From contig SXHM01000162.1 of the NCBI GenBank assembly GCA_005773695.1, forward strand, positions 1 through 7,159: a DNA stretch of 7,159 nt, in the 5' to 3' direction. Shown piece after piece: positions 1-5,764 of the stretch (positions are counted from its first letter, which is position 1; each line of letters opens with the position of its first letter). The DNA is from Bacteroidota bacterium. Its GTDB lineage: Bacteria > Bacteroidota > Bacteroidia > SXHM01. Both the position numbers and the translations under genes were made by a program. A model generated the notes under the pieces. The model had not been told where the DNA came from. It was given only the letters and a program-made list of their open reading frames with translations, and did not search any database.

Positions 1-560
1 CTGTTGCATTAACTACGTTAAGCAACGGTTGGCATCATTTTGCTTTAACCTATGATGGTCGTTACACTATATTATATGTAGATGGAAGTGCAGTAAACAC
101 AGATGATGCAGGCGGAAACTATTCTGTTGAATACGAATACCCGAATAACAGCACCATAATTGGGGATGAGGCAGGAACAGGTTCCACACCAGAAGGAGAC
201 AGCTACACCGGTAAAATTGATGAGGTTCGGTTTTATGATGTAGCATTAACCGCACAGGAAGTACTGACACTTTATAATTCATCAACAGGTTTAACAGAAA
301 ATTATTTTACTGAAAATTCTGTCAAATTTTATCCTAATCCTGCTTTAGAAAAAATTTACATTACAAATCTTCAGGGAGTTAATGAATATTATATAACGCT
401 TATTGATATTACAGGTAAAACAGTAAACAAAACATCCGCAAAGGCAGCTAACGGTTTACTTATCTTCAACAAACCTCCTTCAATAGAAGCAGGTTTTTAC
501 CTGCTCAACTTAACAGATATTTGGGGTAATAGCTTTTCAGAAAAGCTAGTCTTTAAATAA
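1..560 (+). CDS. Secreted LamG-fold protein with C-terminal T9SS sorting domain (3' part only)
   Basis: The gene enters from the left edge. The frame starting at base 3 is open to the TAA at 558-560, giving the last 185 residues. The first part reads as the end of a concanavalin A/LamG-like beta-sandwich: a WHHFALTYDG strand, then LYVDG, then GKIDEVRFYDVALTAQEV near bases 213-266, which is the usual closing signature of the Laminin_G_3 type fold. From about base 321 to the stop there is a type A T9SS sorting domain of about 80 residues. It begins with YPNP (bases 330-341), continues with ITLIDITGK and AGFYLLNL, and ends in a basic EKLVFK tail. In this family that domain directs export across the outer membrane by the type IX system and is normally cleaved. 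The protein is therefore inferred to be cell-surface or secreted, possibly carbohydrate- or adhesion-related. The N-terminal part, which would define its activity, lies outside the window. Confidence 0.9.
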   Translation, partial: VALTTLSNGWHHFALTYDGRYTILYVDGSAVNTDDAGGNYSVEYEYPNNSTIIGDEAGTGSTPEGDSYTGKIDEVRFYDVALTAQEVLTLYNSSTGLTENYFTENSVKFYPNPALEKIYITNLQGVNEYYITLIDITGKTVNKTSAKAANGLLIFNKPPSIEAGFYLLNLTDIWGNSFSEKLVFK

Positions 561-575
561 AGACTAAATTTTTTT
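547..575 (+). terminator. Intrinsic terminator of the T9SS-sorted gene
   Basis: The stem TAGTCTTT (547-554) pairs perfectly with AAAGACTA (559-566) around the 4-base loop AAAT. After two A residues comes a run of seven T (569-575). The left arm lies in the last codons of the upstream gene and the loop and right arm contain its stop codon. The stem is AT-rich, so its strength is moderate, but the form and position fit a rho-independent terminator. Confidence 0.75.
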
Positions 576-598
576 CAGGTTTTTTTGTAACAAAAGAG

Positions 599-642
599 TG
601 CATCCTGTATTATGTGATTAAAACCACATACTATAGGATGCA
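599..642. repeat. Long imperfect inverted repeat (hairpin) in the intergenic gap
   Basis: Bases 599-616 pair with 625-642 over 18 positions: 16 Watson-Crick pairs, one G-T pair (607/634) and one mismatch (610/631). The loop is 8 bases (617-624). The outer arms are TGCATCCT and AGGATGCA, the inner arms TATGTG and CACATA. No T-run follows on either strand, and a better terminator lies just upstream at 547-575, so this is not an obvious second terminator. It ends 31 bases before the start of the gene at 674. It could be a leader-RNA structure, a protein-binding palindrome or a dispersed repeat; the sequence alone does not decide. A TTTG at 584-587 followed 20 bases later by TATTATG is only a weak promoter-like match overlapping the left arm. 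Confidence 0.6.
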
Positions 643-673
643 ATTCTACGTTAACTAATTAAAACCAATCAAC

Positions 674-1912
674 ATGAAACAATGCATCACCGTTTTCGCA
701 CTGGTGATTACACTTTGCGGAAACATACAATCACAACCTGTTCAACGTGCCAATGTTTATTTTCAAAACAACAGTGCAGAACTTACTGCAACCCTTTCCG
801 GTTTGCTCGATACTATTTATTCCAAACTGCCCGAAGGCAAAAAAATCCGCATTGGTTTGGTAGGCGATGGCGAAGATTTTTCGATGACACGTTTCAGTGA
901 CGAACGTTTTATTAGCGTGCAGCAATATTTGCTTTCAAAAAATATAAAACCTGAATTTGTCCGTTATGAAGTTACTGCATCGGGTGGTGAAGCGGTAATT
1001 GAAAAAGAATTAGTTATTCCTGCAAAAAGGATTTTAGGAATTGGTGATTATTTCGTGAAGAACATTCAATCATTTACCATAAATCCTGCAGAAGAAAACA
1101 CCATTCGCGGAGAAAAAGGAACGGAAATTACTTTCCCTGCTTATACTTTTCTGTGCGCTGATGGCTCAGAGCCCGGAGATAAAATCCGCATTGAGTTGCA
1201 GGAATTTTACAGTCGCGGTGATTTGCTGAAAGCTGATCTGCACACCATGTCGGGCAGTAATATTCTGGAAACAGGTGGCACTGTTCACATAGTTGCTTTT
1301 TGCGGCAATGGAGAAGCGCAACTTTCAGATGGCGCACAAATGACTTTAGCCTTTCCTTATAAACAATACAAAGAAGGGATGCAAACCTTCAATGGATTTG
1401 CTGAAGATGGAAACCTTGACTGGGTTGCATCAGGCGAGCCAAGTGATTCACCCGTTTCGGAAGAGGATTTATATTTTGACCCTGAGACAGATCAATACTA
1501 CGGTAGTATAGGTGATGTTTATTTTCAAGTGAACAAAAACGAAGCAGGCTTAGACAGCTATCTATTAAGCAGCGGCTCATTAGGCTGGATTAACTGCGAC
1601 CGCTTTTATGAAGACCCAACCGAAAAAATGGAACTGGTTGTGAGCCTTGATACTGCTCTTCATCCATCGGTGCGTTTGGTTTTCAAAAACATACAGTCGG
1701 TAATGTCGGGCTACGCAGATGAGAATGGGAAAATACGTTTTGAGGGGATTCCGCAAGGCAGTGAAGTGTGTTTAGTGGCTTACAGCATTGTAGATAACAA
1801 ACCCTATATGGCGATGAAAAATATTGCTGTATACAGCAATAGCGAAGAGAAAATGTTACTTACCGAAACCAGCAAGAAATGGATGGAACGGGAGTTGCTG
1901 AGTTTGAAGTAG
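674..1912 (+). CDS. Exported protein with OmpA-like N-terminal fold and beta-rich C-terminal region
   Basis: 412 residues, ATG start preceded by an A-rich stretch. Residues 1-21 form a signal peptide (short basic start, hydrophobic FALVITLCG, small residues before QPVQ). There is no lipobox, since no Cys sits at the cleavage point. Residues about 25-100 follow the beta-alpha-beta-alpha-beta order of OmpA C-terminal domains: VYFQNNSAEL, a helix, KIRIGLVGD, then FSDERFISVQQYLLSKNI, which parallels the LSxxRAxxVxxYL helix and keeps its Arg (R78). D65 may stand in for the peptidoglycan-binding Asp. Residues about 133-255 are a beta-rich module (IRGEKGTEITFPAYTF, then LETGGTVHIVAF) of a type I recall from Bacteroidota exported proteins and liken to ZU5 folds. 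Residues 300-412 hold a GWINCDRF segment and a last beta region (KIRFEGIP). The likely location is periplasm or outer membrane, possibly peptidoglycan-bound. The specific function is unknown. Confidence 0.85.
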   Translation: MKQCITVFALVITLCGNIQSQPVQRANVYFQNNSAELTATLSGLLDTIYSKLPEGKKIRIGLVGDGEDFSMTRFSDERFISVQQYLLSKNIKPEFVRYEVTASGGEAVIEKELVIPAKRILGIGDYFVKNIQSFTINPAEENTIRGEKGTEITFPAYTFLCADGSEPGDKIRIELQEFYSRGDLLKADLHTMSGSNILETGGTVHIVAFCGNGEAQLSDGAQMTLAFPYKQYKEGMQTFNGFAEDGNLDWVASGEPSDSPVSEEDLYFDPETDQYYGSIGDVYFQVNKNEAGLDSYLLSSGSLGWINCDRFYEDPTEKMELVVSLDTALHPSVRLVFKNIQSVMSGYADENGKIRFEGIPQGSEVCLVAYSIVDNKPYMAMKNIAVYSNSEEKMLLTETSKKWMERELLSLK

Positions 1913-1914
1913 GC

Positions 1915-2412
1915 TTACCCCTTCTTTATTTTTTCCTCTATAGCAGAGGTAGAATACCCCGGCACAAAGTCAATGGTTTTTACTTCGCCATGGTAGGTTT
2001 TCAGAATATCATAACCCACAATTTGATTGGGTTTGTAGTCACTGCCTTTTACAAGAACTGCGGGACGGATAAGGGAGATAAGATTGTAGGGTGTGTCCTC
2101 ATCAAACAAAACAACGGCATCTACAAATAGCAACGAGGCAAGAATAGTAGCACGTGAGGCTTCATTCTGCAGGGGACGGTGCTCACCTTTCAGCTTTTTT
2201 ACAGAACTATCGGTGTTCAAGCCCACAATTAATACATCGCCTAAATCTTTGGCTTTTGAAAGGTAATCCACATGTCCGTAGTGTAGCAGATCAAAACAAC
2301 CGTTGGTAAAAACAATCTTCTTTTCATAAAAACGCCAGGTATTCAGTGCCTTCTGAAGCGAATCTCCCGAAAGGATTTTAGAGTGAATTATTTCCAATTT
2401 ACTTTTCTTCAC
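1915..2412 (-). CDS. rfaE2: D-glycero-beta-D-manno-heptose 1-phosphate adenylyltransferase
   Basis: 165 residues, the usual size of the stand-alone adenylyltransferase (equivalent to the C-terminal half of E. coli HldE). It transfers AMP from ATP to heptose 1-phosphate, giving ADP-heptose for LPS-type glycans, in the cytoplasm. Visible motifs: [13 protein letters not shown] at residues 35-47, with the HxGH nucleotidyltransferase signature at 44-47; [13 protein letters not shown] at 64-76; [12 protein letters not shown] at 77-88; VKGSDY at 121-126; and the closing [12 protein letters not shown]. The start codon is GTG (2410-2412), 14 bases inside the end of the upstream gene, which suggests coupled translation; a TTG five codons downstream is a less likely alternative. 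It is the last gene of a four-gene operon and its TAA is 2 bases from the stop of the convergent gene. No kinase partner (RfaE1) or phosphatase (GmhB) is in the window. Confidence 0.93.
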   Translation of the reverse strand: MKKSKLEIIHSKILSGDSLQKALNTWRFYEKKIVFTNGCFDLLHYGHVDYLSKAKDLGDVLIVGLNTDSSVKKLKGEHRPLQNEASRATILASLLFVDAVVLFDEDTPYNLISLIRPAVLVKGSDYKPNQIVGYDILKTYHGEVKTIDFVPGYSTSAIEEKIKKG

Positions 2413-3412
2413 GTTGGGCTTTATTGAAAGAGGGTAATAAAATTAATGCGAGAAATCCAAGCACCAAAATAACAACTGTTTGTGCGCTCCAGGTAAGCCA
2501 TCCAAAGGCAAAACCTCCTGCTTTTGAAGTTCCGTAAAGTTCCAGCACTACCATAAGTATAGCCGGGTAAGCTCCAATTCCGCCCTGAACGGCAATCATG
2601 CCAAATGTTCCGAATACAAAGGCCGAAAGCATTGCGCCAACTGACAAGCCTGTGGTTTCGGCAAGGGCAAATGTGCTCAAATACATCATGGCAATATACA
2701 TAGTCCAGATAAACAAAGAGTGAAAAACAAAAGACCACTTGTTGCGCACATTTTTAATAGTAATGAGCCCCTCTGCAAAGTTTTTTGTAATAGCTGAAAT
2801 TTTTTCGAAGAAGCTTTTCAATCTCTTCTTAAGAATAATAAACAATGCCACCGAAAGAATCGAAGCAATGCTTACAACCAGTATCACCAAACCAATGGAA
2901 TCTTTTAATACAGCAATTTTACCATGAATAGGGGAAACCAAATAGGTATTGATAAGCTCTGCTAATAATTGGTATTGTGTAAAAAGAGTAATAAACGTAA
3001 GCACCAAAAGAATAAGCATATCAATAACACGTTCTGCAATAACGGTTCCCAGTAATGCTGGCAAGGGAACTTTCTCATAGCGGTTCATTATTCCACACCG
3101 GGTAACCTCACCCAAACGGGGAAATGCTAAGTTGGCGAGGTAGCCGATTGCAACAGCAAAAAAGCTATTGGTAAATTTAGATTTATAGCCCATCGATTCA
3201 AGCATTAATAACCAACGATAAGCGCGACTCAAATGACTTAGAAAACCGGCTATCATCACCACTACCACCCAGAAATAATTTGCTTCGCGGAAAGATTGCC
3301 ATACATTATCTCTATCTTCAGCACTAAGGTCTTTTACAACCAGCCAAATAAGAAAAACCCCAAGTCCGAGGGGAATAATGAACTTGAGGATATTAATTAA
3401 CGTTTTGGTCAA
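2399..3412 (-). CDS. UPF0104 / LPG-synthase-TM family integral membrane protein
   Basis: 337 residues, strongly hydrophobic, with about seven to nine membrane segments, the clearest near residues 7-26, 46-60, 118-145, 172-194, 227-249, 257-277 and 304-327. Family-type motifs are visible: [10 protein letters not shown] at 62-71, FPRLGEVTR at 97-105, AERVID at 126-131 and GGIGAYP at 277-283. These match the lysylphosphatidylglycerol synthase transmembrane region family (PF03706). The MprF-type soluble aminoacyl-transferase domain is absent, so aminoacyl-lipid synthesis should not be assumed. Stand-alone members are generally suspected to be lipid or glycolipid flippases; that role is inference here. 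The start is TTG (3410-3412), overlapping the TGA of panD as TTGA, and the next in-frame residues look like a normal N-terminus for the family. The 3' end overlaps rfaE2 by 14 bases. Proximity to an ADP-heptose enzyme fits an envelope role but does not prove it. Confidence 0.85.
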   Translation of the reverse strand: MTKTLINILKFIIPLGLGVFLIWLVVKDLSAEDRDNVWQSFREANYFWVVVVMIAGFLSHLSRAYRWLLMLESMGYKSKFTNSFFAVAIGYLANLAFPRLGEVTRCGIMNRYEKVPLPALLGTVIAERVIDMLILLVLTFITLFTQYQLLAELINTYLVSPIHGKIAVLKDSIGLVILVVSIASILSVALFIILKKRLKSFFEKISAITKNFAEGLITIKNVRNKWSFVFHSLFIWTMYIAMMYLSTFALAETTGLSVGAMLSAFVFGTFGMIAVQGGIGAYPAILMVVLELYGTSKAGGFAFGWLTWSAQTVVILVLGFLALILLPSFNKAQREEK

Positions 3413-3762
3413 ACGGTAAGTTTGTTTGTAGCGGTATCAGGAAAAACCAATGAAGGCTTGTGGTTTCTTGCTTCTTCAAAATCTACGAAACCATAACCTA
3501 TAATAATAACGATATCACCTGTTTGCACCTTCCGTGCAGCCGGACCGTTCATACAAATAACGCCTGAACCGCGTTTGCCTTTAATCACATAAGTTTCCAG
3601 GCGCTCACCGTTGTTGATGTCCACTACCTGAACCCGCTCATTTTCTAACAGGTTAGCGGCATCCATCAAATCTTCGTCAATAGTAATACTGCCGATATAA
3701 TTAAGATCCGCCTGAGTAACTGTTACCCGGTGGATTTTGGATTTCATTACTTGTATCATCAT
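3409..3762 (-). CDS. panD: Aspartate 1-decarboxylase (pyruvoyl enzyme precursor)
   Basis: 117 residues, full length for PanD. The enzyme converts L-aspartate to beta-alanine, the substrate that PanC then joins to pantoate. It is made as a proenzyme that cleaves itself between Gly24 and Ser25; Ser25 becomes the pyruvoyl group. Here G24-S25 lies in YIGSITID, at exactly the E. coli numbering when counted from the first Met. Active-site residues known from E. coli are also in place: Lys9, Arg54, Thr57, Tyr58 and Asn72 (in MNGPAA). Two adjacent ATG codons exist at 3760-3762 and 3757-3759; either may be used, and the first keeps the E. coli numbering. The gene begins 13 bases after the panC stop, and its TGA overlaps the TTG start of the next gene, so translation is probably coupled. 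No PanM/PanZ maturation factor is visible. Confidence 0.96.
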   Translation of the reverse strand: MMIQVMKSKIHRVTVTQADLNYIGSITIDEDLMDAANLLENERVQVVDINNGERLETYVIKGKRGSGVICMNGPAARKVQTGDIVIIIGYGFVDFEEARNHKPSLVFPDTATNKLTV

Positions 3763-3775
3763 AGCGGGCGCAAAA

Positions 3776-4621
3776 CTATGGAAATATTAACAGATTATCT
3801 ATCAGTCGCACATCTCTTATCCAAATGGCAACGCAAGCTATGGCTTTTCGCTGTGGGATCCATTCCACAAGAGCAAGCAGGGTTTCCGAATCTACAATTT
3901 CAAAATACTCAAACTTAAAAGCAGGATTCTTTTTAATAGCACTTTCAAAAAGCTCTTTTACATTTTGAGGTGTGGAGGTTTTAGCATTTTCTTTTGCTTC
4001 AACCATTGCTTTATAAATAGCTGCAGCCTCAATTTTTTCTTCCTCTGTTAGGCGCATATTTCGCGAGCTCATTGCCAATCCACTGGTTTCTCTCAAGGTT
4101 GGACAGCCAATTATTCTAACAGGCAGCTTTTCAGCCTTAACCATATACCTTATAATAGCCAGTTGCTGAAAATCCTTTTCACCGAAATAAGCATTATCAG
4201 GCTGCACAATTTCAAAAAGCCTTTTTACCACCATTGCCACCCCGTTAAAATGCCCTGGACGAAACTTGCCTTCCATTAAAGTATCTAATCCTCCCAAATC
4301 AAAAACAGTATTATCCTTTTCAGGGTAAATTTCCTCTACAGAAGGAAAAAGCAAAGCATCGCAACCGTTTTTTTGCAGGAGATCTTTATCATCTTCTATG
4401 GTACGTGGATATTTTTTTAAATCCTCAGCATTATTAAATTGGGTAGGATTTACAAACACACTTGCTACCACAACATTATTCTCTGCTTTTGCCTTGTTAA
4501 TAAGGGAAATATGGCCGTTATGTAGCGCACCCATAGTAGGCACAAAACCCACAGAATTGCCCTTTTTCCGCTCCGAGGCAAGAAATTGGATCAGTTCAGA
4601 TGCTTTCTCAAACACATTCAT
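3776..4621 (-). CDS. panC: Pantothenate synthetase (pantoate--beta-alanine ligase)
   Basis: 281 residues, normal length. It condenses pantoate with beta-alanine using ATP via a pantoyl-adenylate, the last step of pantothenate (vitamin B5) synthesis, in the cytoplasm. Motifs in order: [10 protein letters not shown] at residues 28-37 (HxGH nucleotide-binding signature), FVNPTQF at 56-62, RPGHFNGV at 121-128, YFGEKDFQQ at 145-153, SGLAMSSRN at 180-188 (the counterpart of KMSKS), and VRLIDN at 271-276 near the C-terminus. All expected catalytic segments are present, with no sign of decay. It is the first gene of the minus-strand operon panC-panD-UPF0104-rfaE2. A good promoter lies at 4665-4695, giving a leader of roughly 35-40 bases. 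panB and panE are not in the window, so pantoate supply is encoded elsewhere or imported. Confidence 0.97.
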   Translation of the reverse strand: MNVFEKASELIQFLASERKKGNSVGFVPTMGALHNGHISLINKAKAENNVVVASVFVNPTQFNNAEDLKKYPRTIEDDKDLLQKNGCDALLFPSVEEIYPEKDNTVFDLGGLDTLMEGKFRPGHFNGVAMVVKRLFEIVQPDNAYFGEKDFQQLAIIRYMVKAEKLPVRIIGCPTLRETSGLAMSSRNMRLTEEEKIEAAAIYKAMVEAKENAKTSTPQNVKELFESAIKKNPAFKFEYFEIVDSETLLALVEWIPQRKAIACVAIWIRDVRLIDNLLIFP

Positions 4622-4664
4622 AAATAATAATTAGGAGCAGAAAGTATTGTAAATCAAGCAAAAA

Positions 4665-4695
4665 CAAAATTATATTTCAGAAAAAACCGTTCAAA
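4665..4695 (-). promoter_or_regulatory. Bacteroidota-type promoter for the panC operon
   Basis: Read on the minus strand: TTTG (4695-4692), a 19-base spacer, then TAATTTTG (4672-4665). This matches the Bacteroidota housekeeping consensus TTTG / TAnnTTTG at every defined base with normal spacing. Transcription would begin around 4658, a few tens of bases before the panC ATG at 4621. Confidence 0.75.
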
Positions 4696-4707
4696 GCTAT
4701 ATTAAAG

Positions 4708-4739
4708 TTTGAATTGTCGTTTTTTATTGCTTACTTTTG
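4708..4739 (+). promoter_or_regulatory. Bacteroidota-type promoter for the glycogen-synthase-like gene
   Basis: TTTG (4708-4711), a 20-base spacer, then TACTTTTG (4732-4739), a full match to the TTTG / TAnnTTTG consensus. Transcription would start near 4746, leaving a leader of about 110 bases before the ATG at 4859. Its upstream element lies only 12 bases from that of the divergent panC promoter. Confidence 0.75.
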
Positions 4740-4768
4740 CATACTTATTTCCAAAAGCCTGTTGTTCT

Positions 4769-4837
4769 ATGAAGTTCAAAATCCACTCCCCCGGACAATC
4801 AGAAATAAGCAAATACTCAGTAAAGAATATTCACTAA
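4769..4837 (+). other. Possible 22-codon leader ORF upstream of the glycogen-synthase-like gene
   Basis: Within the predicted leader an ATG at 4769 opens a frame of 22 sense codons that stops at TAA 4835-4837, 21 bases before the real start at 4859. The peptide would begin MKFKIHSPGQ. It has no run of one amino acid of the kind seen in classical attenuators. An 8-base inverted repeat, CTTATTTC (4744-4751) and GAAATAAG (4802-4809), brackets part of it and could close a leader structure. A short ORF in such a region can easily be chance. Confidence 0.15.
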
Positions 4838-4858
4838 TTGTTAAACTAAATACAACAT

Positions 4859-5686
4859 ATGAAAAAAGCTAAAGTATTATTCGTTTCATCAGAAATTACG
4901 CCTTACTTAGAGGAAAGTCCATTGGGTATTATCGGCAGAAAATTGCCACAGGGAATTCAGGAAAGAGGTAAAGAAATAAGAACATTTATGCCACGCTTTG
5001 GCTGTATTAACGAGCGCAGAAATCAGTTACATGAGGTTATCCGTTTATCAGGCATGAACCTAATCATCAATGATAATGACCATCCGCTTATTATTAAAGT
5101 AGCATCTATTCAATCTGCACGCATGCAGATTTATTTCATAGACAACGAAGAATATTTTCAGCGCAAACTTACTTATGTTAACGAGGAAGGTAATCTTTTT
5201 GAAGACAGCGATGAGCGTAGCATTTTCTTTTGCCGCGGGGTAATTGAAACAGTAAAAAAATTAGGATGGGCTCCTGATGTTATTCATTGTCATGGCTGGA
5301 TGACCAGCATGATGCCTTTAATGATTAAAAAGGCTTACAGTGAAGATCCTATTTTTGCAGAATCAAAAGTTGTTTATTCTGTTTATGACGATGCTTTTAC
5401 AGGTTTGATGAACGCTAAAACCGGTCAGAAACTGAAAATGGAAGGCATGAATGATAAAGACCTTAAGCATTACAAAACACCAAACTATATTAACCTTACC
5501 AAATCTGCCATTGACCACAGCGATGCCGTAATCAAAGGAAGCGAAGCCACCGAAAAAGAAATTAATACTTACCTGCGTTCTTCAGGAAAACCGGTTCTGG
5601 AATATCAAAGCCCCGAAGATTACATGGATGCTTACTCAGAATTCTACGATTCCGTTCTGGAAGAAGAAGGCGTTTTGGCTGACTAA
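4859..5686 (+). CDS. Glycogen/starch-synthase-like protein, N-terminal half only, active-site motif lost
   Basis: 275 residues, against about 480 for a full GlgA. The sequence follows the N-terminal Rossmann-like domain of GT5 glycogen synthases (PF08323): VLFVSSEITPYLE at residues 6-18, LPQGIQERGKEIRTFMPRFG at 29-48, the DERSIFFCRGVIE helix at 118-130, and GWAPDVIHCHGW at 136-147. The C-terminal GT-B domain, which holds the nucleotide-sugar pocket and catalytic Glu, is absent: the gene stops cleanly with an acidic tail and the next gene is unrelated. Aligned without gaps to E. coli GlgA, the ADP-glucose-binding KTGGL reads EESPL (18-22), and HAHDWHAG reads HCHGWMTS. Glycogen synthase activity is therefore unlikely. 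From memory, short proteins of this type recur beside panC in Bacteroidota, so this is probably a stable family and not a fresh truncation. The function is unknown; a regulatory or sugar-binding role is speculation. It has its own promoter and a strong terminator. Confidence 0.85.
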   Translation: MKKAKVLFVSSEITPYLEESPLGIIGRKLPQGIQERGKEIRTFMPRFGCINERRNQLHEVIRLSGMNLIINDNDHPLIIKVASIQSARMQIYFIDNEEYFQRKLTYVNEEGNLFEDSDERSIFFCRGVIETVKKLGWAPDVIHCHGWMTSMMPLMIKKAYSEDPIFAESKVVYSVYDDAFTGLMNAKTGQKLKMEGMNDKDLKHYKTPNYINLTKSAIDHSDAVIKGSEATEKEINTYLRSSGKPVLEYQSPEDYMDAYSEFYDSVLEEEGVLAD

Positions 5687-5689
5687 GAA

Positions 5690-5722
5690 TTGAAATCAAA
5701 AACTTTGTAAATAATTATTTTG
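5690..5722 (+). promoter_or_regulatory. Weak promoter-like match before the DUF4270 gene
   Basis: TTG (5690-5692), 23 bases, then TATTTTG (5716-5722), one base short of TAnnTTTG. A start from here would fall near 5729, inside the left arm of the terminator hairpin, so the transcript could not fold the full terminator stem. This would explain how the next gene is expressed, but the match is imperfect. Confidence 0.2.
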
Positions 5723-5757
5723 CGGTCGTGCCTGAGGCACGACCGCAAATTTTTTTT
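5719..5757 (+). terminator. Strong intrinsic terminator after the glycogen-synthase-like gene
   Basis: A perfect 14-bp stem (5719-5732 with 5736-5749) around a 3-base loop TGA is followed by eight T residues (5750-5757). The core TGCGGTCGTGCC is GC-rich and stands out from its AT-rich surroundings. It begins 32 bases after the stop at 5686 and its T-run ends 7 bases before the ATG of the next gene at 5765, an unusually tight placement. Confidence 0.92.
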
Positions 5758-5764
5758 AAGCCGT

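Noticed and set aside
67..285. 72-codon minus-strand frame at the left end
   Set aside because: It is antisense to the LamG domain, whose frame is supported by clear family motifs. Its own sequence is rich in His, Leu and Cys with no domain.
1935..1949. CCTCT / AGAGG hairpin near the convergent gene ends, considered as a terminator
   Set aside because: The stem is only 5 bp. The T-run precedes it on the plus strand, and on the minus strand it is followed by A residues, so it has the wrong polarity for an intrinsic terminator in either direction.
1879..2130. 83-codon plus-strand frame opposite rfaE2
   Set aside because: It lies largely antisense to a well-supported rfaE2 and has no signal peptide, domain or start context of its own.
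2421..2738. 105-codon minus-strand frame inside the UPF0104 gene
   Set aside because: It overlaps the real gene on the same strand in another frame, has an odd composition (many His, Cys, Arg) and matches no recognised domain.
2399..3412. MprF-type lysyl-phosphatidylglycerol synthase
   Set aside because: Only the membrane region is present; the soluble aminoacyl-transfer domain is missing, so the enzymatic name should not be applied.
5720..5764. TTG start 15 codons upstream of the DUF4270 ATG
   Set aside because: These codons are the terminator hairpin and its T-run. They would put charged residues in front of a clear lipoprotein signal peptide that starts properly at ATG 5765.
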